DNA from: Bacillota bacterium
GTDB taxonomy: Bacteria > Bacillota > Clostridia > Lachnospirales > Lachnospiraceae
Assembly (NCBI GenBank): GCA_023424995.1
Contig: JAFADH010000181.1
Location: 1 to 32,131, forward strand
Length of the DNA: 32,131 bases
Direction: 5' to 3'
Position 1 is the stretch's first letter; each line of letters opens with the position of its first letter. A program made the position numbers and the translations under genes. The notes below the pieces were generated by a model. That model did not search any database. It was not told the origin of the DNA and saw nothing but the letters and a program-made list of their open reading frames with translations. Below, piece after piece: positions 15,905-23,237 of this stretch.

Positions 15905-16771
15905 TCAGCCATGGGAGAAGGTCTCTTTGAGTATTAACGGCCTGGAATATACCTGGCTTCCGATTTCCAGTTTTCCGGGTATGCCCACGGCATCTGCCCG
16001 GCATCTGGCGCAGTGCCTGAATACCTCGATAAATTCTTCCGCTTCTCTTCTTGCACCGTCAATATCGATACATTCCGGTTCCCTGCAATGTGCCAGCTTA
16101 TACTGGGGAATCAGCGGAATGATATTATAGAGAGATGCACCTGCTTCCTTAACCGCCTTGGCGATATCACGGATGTGACGGCGGTTGATCTCCGTAATTA
16201 ATACAGTATTTACTTTAATTGTAACTCCTGCTTCAGCCATCCTGCGTATACCGGACAATTGGTTGCGGATGAGTATGGCTGCAGCTTCTTCACCTTCATA
16301 TGTACTTCCATGATAGAATATCTTCGAGACTATCTTGGCTAAGATCTGAGGATCTACAGCATTCACCGTCACGGTCAGGGTATCGATGCCAAGTTCAATC
16401 AATTCCTCAGCTCTGTCCTCCAGTAATAGCCCATTGGTACTCATACATTTGATCAAATCAGGAAATTGATCCTTAATCAGCCGGAATGTCCGGATAGCCC
16501 GGTCGGAGGCTAAGGTATCCCCAGGACCTGCGATCCCTGCCACGGTAATATCAGGACAAAGGGCAAGTGCGCGCCGGGTGGTCTCCACCGCTTCCTCCGG
16601 TGTCAGTATGGACGCCGTCACACCGGGGCGTTCTTCATACGTATTGATTTTCCTATCGCAAAAATTACATTGAATGTTACAGCCAGGACAGACCGGCAGA
16701 TGAATTCTTCCTTTATTCGGCACTTTGCCAAAACAGGGATGAATGTTATTAATTCTGGCCTTATTACTCAT
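15905..16771 (-). CDS. Stand-alone NifB-type radical SAM cofactor-assembly protein
   Basis: A 288-residue radical S-adenosylmethionine enzyme. CxxxCxxC is at Cys31, Cys35 and Cys38 in 'GCNIQCNFCDR', preceded by 'GRIHLPV'. 'HPCF' (11-14) and the C-terminal 'CARCRADAVG' (254-263) are NifB hallmarks that bind the precursor clusters; 'RPGVT' follows the radical SAM motif. NifB inserts a carbide and fuses two 4Fe-4S units into the 8Fe core of nitrogenase cofactors. It lacks the C-terminal NifX domain seen in proteobacterial NifB, as in archaeal and many clostridial forms. Its presence implies that the NifD-like subunit carries a NifB-derived cluster, unlike chlorophyllide or F430-pathway relatives. 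Two ribosome-site candidates (AGGAGG at 11 bases, GAGG at 5) precede the ATG. Confidence 0.9.
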   Translation of the reverse strand: MSNKARINNIHPCFGKVPNKGRIHLPVCPGCNIQCNFCDRKINTYEERPGVTASILTPEEAVETTRRALALCPDITVAGIAGPGDTLASDRAIRTFRLIKDQFPDLIKCMSTNGLLLEDRAEELIELGIDTLTVTVNAVDPQILAKIVSKIFYHGSTYEGEEAAAILIRNQLSGIRRMAEAGVTIKVNTVLITEINRRHIRDIAKAVKEAGASLYNIIPLIPQYKLAHCREPECIDIDGARREAEEFIEVFRHCARCRADAVGIPGKLEIGSQVYSRPLILKETFSHG

Positions 16772-16851
16772 GAAGTCCTCATCCTCCTTTCATTAATTCC
16801 AACTCCGGCATAATGCTCCATCGCTATCATGGCATCCTCGAATTCTGCCAT
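16768..16851 (-). CDS. Possible 27-codon leader peptide overlapping the NifB-like start
   Basis: A small frame (starts MAEFEDAMIAMEH, ends NERRMRTS) whose TGA overlaps the NifB-like ATG as ATGA, a classic coupling arrangement. It begins just after the terminator-like hairpin, and I see no Shine-Dalgarno sequence before its ATG, so translation is doubtful. Later in-frame ATGs exist. It may be a translational-coupling leader or a chance frame. Confidence 0.2.
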   Translation of the reverse strand: MAEFEDAMIAMEHYAGVGINERRMRTS

Positions 16852-16857
16852 AAAATG

Positions 16858-16892
16858 AAAAAAAGCCCAAGATAACACTTTTGTGCTTCTTG
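16858..16892 (-). terminator. Terminator or attenuator between the DUF2292 gene and the NifB-like gene
   Basis: On the minus strand CAAGAAGCAC-AAAA-GTGTTATCTTG folds into a ten-pair stem with one bulged A, followed by GGGC and seven T residues (16858-16864). It has the form of an intrinsic terminator. It lies 39 bases after the DUF2292 stop and 87 bases before the NifB-like start. No good promoter is visible between it and the NifB-like gene, so readthrough or regulated antitermination could control the whole operon. A small CTAG-AAAA-CTAG hairpin lies just upstream. Confidence 0.65.
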
Positions 16893-16930
16893 AACCTCTA
16901 GTTTTCTAGTCAGCTCTTATCCCGATATTA

Positions 16931-17098
16931 TCACTTCATTCGAATTTTCTCATTCTTTTCAATCTGAATGATGTAACCATCCTGAATGGTCAGATTTATC
17001 GAACCATATTGTATGGTTTCAATAAGCTCAATAATCTTTTGCAGGTTTTTTTCATTGCTTGCGCTTTTTTTGTCAAAATTATCCTTCTTATCCTCCAT
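16931..17098 (-). CDS. DUF2292 (YezD-like) small protein
   Basis: A 55-residue protein. Its C-terminal half, 'YGSINLTIQDG' followed by 'VIQIEK'-like 'IIQIEKNEKIRMK', matches the DUF2292/YezD family ('YGSV.I..HDG.V.QI....K.R'). The N-terminal 20 residues are charged. The function of the family is unknown. In Bacillus and relatives such genes are, to my knowledge, found with sulfate- and cysteine-assimilation genes. A strong promoter lies 88 bases upstream. The start is somewhat uncertain: AGGAG abuts the ATG, while AAGGGTGG lies at a more normal distance. As the first gene ahead of the nitrogenase-like operon, it hints that the locus belongs to a sulfur-limitation response. Confidence 0.72.
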   Translation of the reverse strand: MEDKKDNFDKKSASNEKNLQKIIELIETIQYGSINLTIQDGYIIQIEKNEKIRMK

Positions 17099-17185
17099 CT
17101 CCTACCACCCTTTTTTACATACAAGAAATTCAATCGGAACAAGTTATTCATACTTGATTAATATGTATTATATGTATTATACGAT

Positions 17186-17214
17186 AGTATATTCCATTTT
17201 TCATATAATGTCAA
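17186..17214 (-). promoter_or_regulatory. Strong sigma-A-type promoter for the DUF2292/nitrogenase-like operon
   Basis: On the minus strand TTGACA (17209-17214) and TATACT (17186-17191) are separated by exactly 17 bases. Just downstream lie a twofold TATAATACA direct repeat and CAAGT-N7-ACTTG, possible regulator sites overlapping the transcription start. There is no sigma-54 (-24/-12) element here, unlike many nif promoters in Proteobacteria. Confidence 0.75.
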
Positions 17215-17305
17215 TATGTAATATATGATATTTCACACTTTTTTTCTTTATGTTATTTTCTTAACATTATCATACAAATATGAGAATTTCACAGATAAGC
17301 CGTCT

Positions 17306-17323
17306 GACCTGTCCGGACAGGTC
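17306..17323. repeat. 18-bp perfect palindrome between the GH43 gene and the operon promoter
   Basis: GACCTGTCC and GGACAGGTC abut with no spacer, about 90 bases upstream of the -35 element of the DUF2292 promoter and downstream of the GH43 terminator. It could be a dimeric regulator site or part of a second transcript-end hairpin. Confidence 0.5.
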
Positions 17324-17333
17324 TAATATCCGT

Positions 17334-17360
17334 TAAAAAGAGACTGTCACAAGACAGCCC
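17334..17360 (-). terminator. Intrinsic terminator of the GH43/ABC sugar operon
   Basis: On the minus strand GGGCTGTC-TTGT-GACAGTCT forms an eight-pair stem (two G-T pairs), followed by CTTTTT. It lies about 195 bases past the GH43 stop codon at 17555. The bases between hold nothing I recognise. Confidence 0.65.
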
Positions 17361-17554
17361 TGCCAAAAACAGTCAAAATAATGTACAAAAGGGAGCCTTG
17401 ATTGGTTCTCTGAAAACCATTTTCAACGCACCCTCGTATAATATAAATACCTGTTTTATCGTACAAGCTGCTATTGCAGATCCATTTGCGGCAGCCTTCA
17501 TCCATTACATAATTTATCCGTCTGAATTATACAATCTATTTCTGATTATACATA

Positions 17555-19141
17555 TCATCCTGTATAACGTATGGTGAATTCTTTGATTTCAATAAAATTA
17601 TCTGATTCTTTGCCGCAGGAGGACGCGTATACACCCAGGGTATTACCTACAAAGCCTCCTGCTATGTCGGTGCTCATCTCATGGATATCTGCATCTTTTA
17701 ATAAGACAATCTCACCGGAATCCGTTGTATGGATAAAATCAGCCTTTTGTCCGTGTCCCTTTATTTTTATTCGAAGCTTCTTAAGCTGCCCATGACTTTC
17801 TTCATCCGGATCATCCGCGGGCAGAATATCCTCAGCCAGTACCTTTTCTTCCAGCCTTGTACATTTTGCTACCTGCAGCGCAAGCTTATCTCCTGACGGG
17901 GTGCCCATACATTTTATACGGAACAGCATATGGTATTCATTGCTCTGCATTATGGCAAATCCGGCTTCTTCCGTGTCTGATAACGGTCCGAATTCAATTT
18001 CCAAAACTGCATTATAATAATATTCCAATTGGCGAAAGCCCAGGTATGCAGGTGAAGCCAGTTCCTTCAAGGTGGGCGGCAGGATATACATTCGAAGCTT
18101 TCCGTTCCTGTTCTCATAGAACTCACACTTGGGATTACGAAGCATCACTACATCGCGCTTATCAGGAGGAAATGCATCCAGCATCTGAGTTTTGTCCGTG
18201 AAAGAACTTTCTCCGGCATACGGAAGCTCCACCGTATCTTCCAGCTTGCCGATGCCCGGATTTACCACAGGCCATCCGTCCTCCCATGCTACCTTGGCCA
18301 GAAAGGTTTCTCTTCCCAAACCAATATAACCTTCACATTTTCTGCTCGCCAGCATAACCATATACCAGTTGCCCTGTGTATCATCCACCAGATCGCCATG
18401 CCCTACATATACGACAGGATAATCCCTGCCCAGGTGCCTGTGAGTCAGAATCGGATTGTTCGGATTATTCTCATAGGGTCCATATATATTCTTGCTTCTG
18501 GCTATGGTTACTGCATGATTCGGACCTGTTCCCCCCTCAGCAATCATTAGATAATAATAATCATCCTTCTTATAGATATGCGGACCTTCCGGCCAGATAG
18601 CGTCCCTTAGGGCTCCCTTCCAGACAGCGTGACTTTCACCGGTTAATTGCATGGCAGCCAGGTCTATCTTCTGAACCCAGATCTCCCAGTCGCCATTATA
18701 TCTTACACCCTCCGGGTTTGGCCTTGTTCCCACATAATAGCCGGTTCCGTCCGTATCAATAAAGAGGCTCGGGTCGATGCCCTGCGCTTCTTTCCCTAGA
18801 AAATACGGCTCAGACCAGGGGCCTTCCGGGTAATCTGCTGTTACGATAAAATTACCGCCGCCGGATATATTGGTGGTAATCATGTAATACACTCCGTCAT
18901 AATAACGGATGGTAGGCGCAAAGATACCGTTCGAGTGCCGGCAGCCGGTTAGCGGAAGCTGTGAATTCCTGTCCAGAATATTACCTATCTGTCTCCACTG
19001 AGCCAGATTCTTACTATGCCATATGGGTACTCCGGGAAAATATGCGAAGCTGGAATTGACCAGATAGAAGTCGTCCCCTGCCCTGCATATGGAGGGATCA
19101 GGGTAAAACCCGGACAAAATAGGATTTTTTGCATATATCAT
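17555..19141 (-). CDS. GH43-family beta-xylosidase / alpha-L-arabinofuranosidase, cytoplasmic
   Basis: A 528-residue glycosidase without a signal peptide. The five-blade propeller domain shows the inverting GH43 triad: Asp15 in 'GFYPDPS' (base), Asp123 in 'GIDPSL' (pKa modulator) and Glu185 in 'WPEGPH' (acid). A C-terminal beta-sandwich (about 330-528) is typical of the longer GH43 xylosidases and helps close the active site. The start at 19141 has GAGAGG nine bases upstream; the in-frame ATG at 19171 has none. It is the last gene of an operon that begins with two sugar permeases, so it probably hydrolyses imported xylo- or arabinoxylo-oligosaccharides. The exact sugar cannot be read from the sequence. 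Confidence 0.88.
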   Translation of the reverse strand: MIYAKNPILSGFYPDPSICRAGDDFYLVNSSFAYFPGVPIWHSKNLAQWRQIGNILDRNSQLPLTGCRHSNGIFAPTIRYYDGVYYMITTNISGGGNFIVTADYPEGPWSEPYFLGKEAQGIDPSLFIDTDGTGYYVGTRPNPEGVRYNGDWEIWVQKIDLAAMQLTGESHAVWKGALRDAIWPEGPHIYKKDDYYYLMIAEGGTGPNHAVTIARSKNIYGPYENNPNNPILTHRHLGRDYPVVYVGHGDLVDDTQGNWYMVMLASRKCEGYIGLGRETFLAKVAWEDGWPVVNPGIGKLEDTVELPYAGESSFTDKTQMLDAFPPDKRDVVMLRNPKCEFYENRNGKLRMYILPPTLKELASPAYLGFRQLEYYYNAVLEIEFGPLSDTEEAGFAIMQSNEYHMLFRIKCMGTPSGDKLALQVAKCTRLEEKVLAEDILPADDPDEESHGQLKKLRIKIKGHGQKADFIHTTDSGEIVLLKDADIHEMSTDIAGGFVGNTLGVYASSCGKESDNFIEIKEFTIRYTG

Positions 19142-19198
19142 ACGATATGTCCTCTCTATACAATGCTTCATTATAAAATGTAAACAAGAAAGGGAGTA

Positions 19199-19231
19199 AT
19201 GGCAAAACTAACCATTCATTAGTTTTGCCAT
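19199..19231 (-). terminator. 13-bp stem-loop between the sugar-binding lipoprotein and GH43 genes
   Basis: ATGGCAAAACTAA (19199-19211) and its exact complement (19219-19231) flank a seven-base loop in the 135-base intergenic gap. Such hairpins after binding-protein genes usually stabilise the upstream mRNA or partly terminate, giving more binding protein than enzyme. Confidence 0.6.
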
Positions 19232-19276
19232 CTCCCCATACATGTTTTCTATTTAACTTAGGATAATTTCTTGGAA

Positions 19277-20935
19277 TTACTCAATATACTTGGCAGCACG
19301 TTCATCAATGATTTCCTGTCCACCGGCTGCCAGCCAGTCTTCAATTCCGGCTTCCCATACCTGGTCAAATTTCGCGGGATCGGCTACAACAGCTTCTGCC
19401 ATAAGGGTCTTACCCTTATCCGTTAAGATCTGAGTATAAGGGCCTGCCGCACTCAGGGTAACCGGAACAATGATGGACGGACGTCCATTGCGCATGGAGT
19501 TCGCATAAGCATCAACAATGAGCTGAGGATCTACGGTATAGGACTGGGCAAGTGCCTGTGAGTACTTGTCAGAATCCCCTACATCAAGGCCGTTAATCAT
19601 AATGGTGTAGTCAATGTTCTGAGCGGAGTTCATAATCTTTTCGTTGGTTGCTGCGATAACCTTCGGAACACCGTCAACGATTTCATGAGTAACACCTTCT
19701 TCACCAACCTGTAAGAAGTAACGGTTCTCAAACTTAGACAGCCAGTTGATATAACGAAGAGCACCTTCTACATTCTCACTGAAAGCAGGAATGAAGTAGT
19801 TCAGACCGGCTGCATCATACAGTGCTTTCTCAGTTACTCCGTTTGCATTCTCAAAGCAGTCTACAGTTACGATCTCAGCGTTAGGAACATTAACCTGCAG
19901 GTCACGTAATAATCCTGGAGTATCACGGTATGCCTGATCCCAGTTGTGGATGAAGGCACCGACAACACCGCTCTTAATGAGATTATCACTGTCGGTATCA
20001 TCCTGATACAGCATGAACTGATTATCTACCAGTCCATTATTATACATGGTATTAAGGAAACGAACGCCTTCCTTATAACCGGGTAATAAGAAGTAACGGT
20101 CAACTACAGTATTGACCCAACGGTCTTTCTTACTTATGTTCGGGTCAATGAAGGACTCCAGAAGAGTACCTGCGCGCCAGCGGACATCACTGGTCATAGT
20201 AAACGGAATCACCTTATCTTTACCTACATTGCCGGGATCCTTCTCTTTAAACTGAACAAGAGCATTATAGAATTCCTCTTTGGTCTTAGGCAGAGGCAGG
20301 CCAAGTGCATCCAGCCAGTCCTTACGGATAAAGGTGTTCAGCTGAGCAACGTTCATACGGCGTGCCGGCATGGAGAATAACTGTCCGGTCTCTGATATTA
20401 CGTTGCGATAAATCATATCGCGTCCTTCCAATGCAAGATCAGGACCCAGGAACTCCTTAAGATCAGGTAATAAGGTATCAACATAGGAAGCAACATCAGC
20501 AAGACCGCCAAGATCACGATACTGTGCGATTAAGTCTCCGCTGTAAGTAAGGCATACGTCCGGTGCAGTCCCTGCAGCCATGAGATTGTTTAACTGATCA
20601 ACCTCTTCCCACCTGGATACCGCAACAAATGTTACACCGATATTTAGTTCTTCTAAAACCTTTTGTTTGATCCAGTCCGTATAAAAGTTATTGGTAGGAT
20701 CGGTCTTTCCGCCATCAGTACCACGGTCAAAAATCTCAACCGTAATCTCGCTGTATTCCGGTTTTTCCGGCTCTGTATCCTCCGGTGAATCTGTAGCATC
20801 CGGTGCTTTTGTAGCCTCGGGTGCAGGTGTACCGCTTACATTATTCCCCTCGGAAGCATCTTTCTTACCGCATCCCCCGAGAAGGGTGAAAATCATTAAG
20901 CAGGCAAGTATGAGTGACATCCATTTCCTTTTCAT
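19277..20935 (-). CDS. Extracellular oligosaccharide-binding lipoprotein (LplA-like)
   Basis: A 552-residue lipoprotein. The signal peptide ends at the lipobox LGGC, so Cys22 is the lipidated residue, and a Pro/Ala/Thr/Glu-rich spacer follows (about 25-60). The rest has the two-lobed family 1 solute-binding fold with 'WIKQKVLEELNI', 'AAGTAPDV', 'YRDLGGLADV' and 'FIRKDWLDALGLPLPKTKEEF', as in LplA and related clostridial proteins. The ATG at 20935 has AGGAGG seven bases upstream; an in-frame extension to 20974 would precede the signal peptide. A CGTCAC/GTGACG hairpin (20969-20984) lies just upstream. It captures sugar oligomers for the two permeases. The ATPase (usually a shared MsmX-type) is not in this locus. 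Confidence 0.9.
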   Translation of the reverse strand: MKRKWMSLILACLMIFTLLGGCGKKDASEGNNVSGTPAPEATKAPDATDSPEDTEPEKPEYSEITVEIFDRGTDGGKTDPTNNFYTDWIKQKVLEELNIGVTFVAVSRWEEVDQLNNLMAAGTAPDVCLTYSGDLIAQYRDLGGLADVASYVDTLLPDLKEFLGPDLALEGRDMIYRNVISETGQLFSMPARRMNVAQLNTFIRKDWLDALGLPLPKTKEEFYNALVQFKEKDPGNVGKDKVIPFTMTSDVRWRAGTLLESFIDPNISKKDRWVNTVVDRYFLLPGYKEGVRFLNTMYNNGLVDNQFMLYQDDTDSDNLIKSGVVGAFIHNWDQAYRDTPGLLRDLQVNVPNAEIVTVDCFENANGVTEKALYDAAGLNYFIPAFSENVEGALRYINWLSKFENRYFLQVGEEGVTHEIVDGVPKVIAATNEKIMNSAQNIDYTIMINGLDVGDSDKYSQALAQSYTVDPQLIVDAYANSMRNGRPSIIVPVTLSAAGPYTQILTDKGKTLMAEAVVADPAKFDQVWEAGIEDWLAAGGQEIIDERAAKYIE

Positions 20936-21041
20936 ATTCCATCCTCCTATTAATTTTTTATAGATCAACGTCACCTTAGTGACGGTGGATCCTGATCAAC
21001 TCCCCGGCATGTTCTCCCAAATCACATGCGGGTATTCCTGA

Positions 21042-21911
21042 CTATTCCTTTATTGCCCCCAGGGTAACACCCGCAATAAAATGCTTCTGGAGCATGGGGT
21101 ATACGATCAATATCGGAATTGTGGCGAACATAACCGACGCGGCTTTTAAGCCTTCACTGGCCGCCGGTGATGCAAAACCTTCATTCTGGCTTACCTCAAT
21201 GGCAGACAGATTATTAATGACCTGATAAAGCTTTAACTGTATCGGTGCATATTTGGGATTAGGCAGATACATCAGTGCATCCGAGAATCCGTTCCACCGG
21301 CCTACCGCATAGAACAGCGCCAGGGTCGCATATACGGGCTTCGATAAAGGAAGATATATCCGAAGCAATATGGCAATTGGACCGCCCCCATCCAGCTGGG
21401 CAGATTCACGAAGACTGTCCGGTATGGTATAGAAAAAGCTTCTTAATATAATCATATTAAAGATCGACAAACAGTTCGGAATAATCAGAACCAGCGGATT
21501 ATCAATCAGATTCAGATCCTTCATCCATATATAGGTAGGTATGGTACCCGCACTAAAATACATGGTAAGGAGCATCAAGCCATTAATAAATTTTCTCCCC
21601 TTCAAATAGTCGAATATCAATGGGTAGGAGCACAGTGTCGTGATAACCAGAGAGACAATCATACAGATGAATGTAAGGATTGCCGTCCACCCTAAGGAAC
21701 GAATAAATGCTTTATCATGAAATACATAAAAGTAAGATTCCCAGGTAAACTCAACGGGCCAAAAGCTTACTCTATTATTGATCAATGCCTGAGTCGAACT
21801 CATGGACCGCGCCCATATATTCACAACCGGTAATACACATATTAATATAAATAAAAAGCATACTGCTGCAATGATAACATCCTGCGATTTACGTTTTGCT
21901 GACTTAACCAT
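21042..21911 (-). CDS. Sugar ABC transporter permease, LplC/YtcP-like
   Basis: A 289-residue inner-membrane subunit with about six transmembrane segments. The coupling segment 'ESAQLDGGGPIAILLRIYLPLSKPVYATL' contains the EAA-like motif of CUT1 carbohydrate importers, and the C-terminus 'KHFIAGVTLGAIKE' is typical of this subgroup. AAGGAGGGG precedes the ATG by seven bases. It follows the LplB-like gene by 15 bases and should form a heterodimer with its product. The subgroup usually handles oligosaccharides such as xylo-, gluco- or uronide oligomers. Confidence 0.9.
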   Translation of the reverse strand: MVKSAKRKSQDVIIAAVCFLFILICVLPVVNIWARSMSSTQALINNRVSFWPVEFTWESYFYVFHDKAFIRSLGWTAILTFICMIVSLVITTLCSYPLIFDYLKGRKFINGLMLLTMYFSAGTIPTYIWMKDLNLIDNPLVLIIPNCLSIFNMIILRSFFYTIPDSLRESAQLDGGGPIAILLRIYLPLSKPVYATLALFYAVGRWNGFSDALMYLPNPKYAPIQLKLYQVINNLSAIEVSQNEGFASPAASEGLKAASVMFATIPILIVYPMLQKHFIAGVTLGAIKE

Positions 21912-21926
21912 ATTCTGTCCCCTCCT

Positions 21927-22856
21927 TTATAATACACCGCGCTCGCCGAATTTCTTGGCTATAGCATTCGCACTTAACAGGAATATTACGCATATGACAG
22001 ACTGGAATAATCCGACTGCTGCCGTAAGCGAGAACTGGAAGCCCCGCACACCGACTCTGTATACATAAGTACTCAAAACATCAGCAACACTCATAACAAG
22101 GTCATTTCTCATGGCATACGGCCGGTCAAACTCACTTCCGAGGATTCGTCCCAGATTCATAATCAATAAAACTATGATTGTGGATCGAATACCCGGCAAA
22201 GTAACATGCCATATTTTTTTGAATCTGGTTGCTCCGTCTACTTCCGCTGCTTCATATAATTCCGGGTTAATACCGGTTATAGCCGCAAGATAGATGATGG
22301 TATTCCATCCCATCTCCTTCCATACGCCCAATGCAATGTATGTCCATACATAAAGATGATTTTCAGTAAGAAAGTTCACGGTTCCTACGCCGATACTGCT
22401 CAGGAATACATTCACCACACCGGTACGCGGAGCCAGTAATTGCTTTGCGATACCGCTGATGATAATCCATGAAAGGAAATGCGGCAGATAAACAACCGCC
22501 TGAGTGAATCTTTTATACCGTTTGAAGACCAGCTCATTCAGCAGCAGTGCCAGCATGACCGGTATGGGAAAACCAAATGCCAGATCCAGGGCGTTCAGCA
22601 TCAGGGTATTACGAAGCGCTTCCCAGAAATCTTTGGTTAAGAAAGCTTTCGCAAACCACTTGTACCATGGATCCGCCCACGGCGATTCCCATACACCCCG
22701 AAACATGTTGTAATCCTTAAAAGCCATAGAGATATTGGTCATTGGTATGTACCGGAAGACGATGGCAAATGCGATTGGTAATATGAGCATGAGATAAAGT
22801 GTCCATGTCTTTTTGAGATACATCCTAGTTCTTAGAAAGCTTTTTCTTTGCTTCAT
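21927..22856 (-). CDS. Sugar ABC transporter permease, LplB-like
   Basis: A 309-residue partner permease, first gene of the leftward sugar operon. It has about six transmembrane segments and the coupling motif 'EAAEVDGATRFKKIWHVTLPGI', the classic EAA loop. 'YNMFRGVWESPW' near residue 50 is characteristic of LplB-type permeases. The ATG at 22856 is eight bases from AAGGGG; the ATG six bases earlier leaves only two. It is transcribed away from the AraC-type regulator, with 381 bases between the start codons that carry the likely control sites. Confidence 0.9.
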   Translation of the reverse strand: MKQRKSFLRTRMYLKKTWTLYLMLILPIAFAIVFRYIPMTNISMAFKDYNMFRGVWESPWADPWYKWFAKAFLTKDFWEALRNTLMLNALDLAFGFPIPVMLALLLNELVFKRYKRFTQAVVYLPHFLSWIIISGIAKQLLAPRTGVVNVFLSSIGVGTVNFLTENHLYVWTYIALGVWKEMGWNTIIYLAAITGINPELYEAAEVDGATRFKKIWHVTLPGIRSTIIVLLIMNLGRILGSEFDRPYAMRNDLVMSVADVLSTYVYRVGVRGFQFSLTAAVGLFQSVICVIFLLSANAIAKKFGERGVL

Positions 22857-23237
22857 TGTCATTTCCCCTTATACTTTAATTTTACTATATTATAACATCT
22901 TATAACTATATTAGTATACTAGTATACAAATAACAATGCTATAATATCAATAAAGTTACGACAAATAATTAGTGCATTTTTTATATTCACAACAATAAAA
23001 AATCCATATTTATATCTAATTGTAACAACCAAATGCCCAAAGGAACATGAGGAAACTATGGAAATTTTGTGAATATCATGGGTAATTTCAAGATATTCTA
23101 TGCAAATTTGCGATTACATAATAGGTTGACATATTTTAACACCTATAATAAACTTATAATATAGGTTCTGGAACATGATTAACTTGCAGACACAGTTATC
23201 AATATTCTGACAAATATTTTAACGGAGAGGGTCATTC
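22857..23237. promoter_or_regulatory. Divergent control region of the sugar operon and its AraC regulator
   Basis: An AT-rich region without genes. GTATACTAGTATAC at 22914-22927 is a perfect 14-bp palindrome overlapping a possible leftward promoter (TTGATA, 18 bases, TATACT on the minus strand). On the plus side TTGACA (23126-23131) with a weaker TAAACT 17 bases on is a candidate promoter for the AraC gene. It is straddled by ATAGGT (23121-23126) and ACCTAT (23141-23146), and a further ATAGGTT follows at 23161-23167. These repeats are plausible sites for the AraC protein or another regulator. Confidence 0.5.

Noticed and set aside
15813..16004. 63-codon frame overlapping the end of the NifB-like gene
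   Set aside because: It is in a different frame over the conserved CARCRADAVG region, without a start signal, and does not extend the NifB domain.
11525..16771. Genuine nitrogen-fixation (nif) cluster
   Set aside because: No NifE, NifN, NifV or molybdate transport genes are present, the D-like subunit seems to lack the cofactor histidine, the K-like subunit is short, and the neighbours are sulfur-related. It is not fully excluded, since the window is limited.
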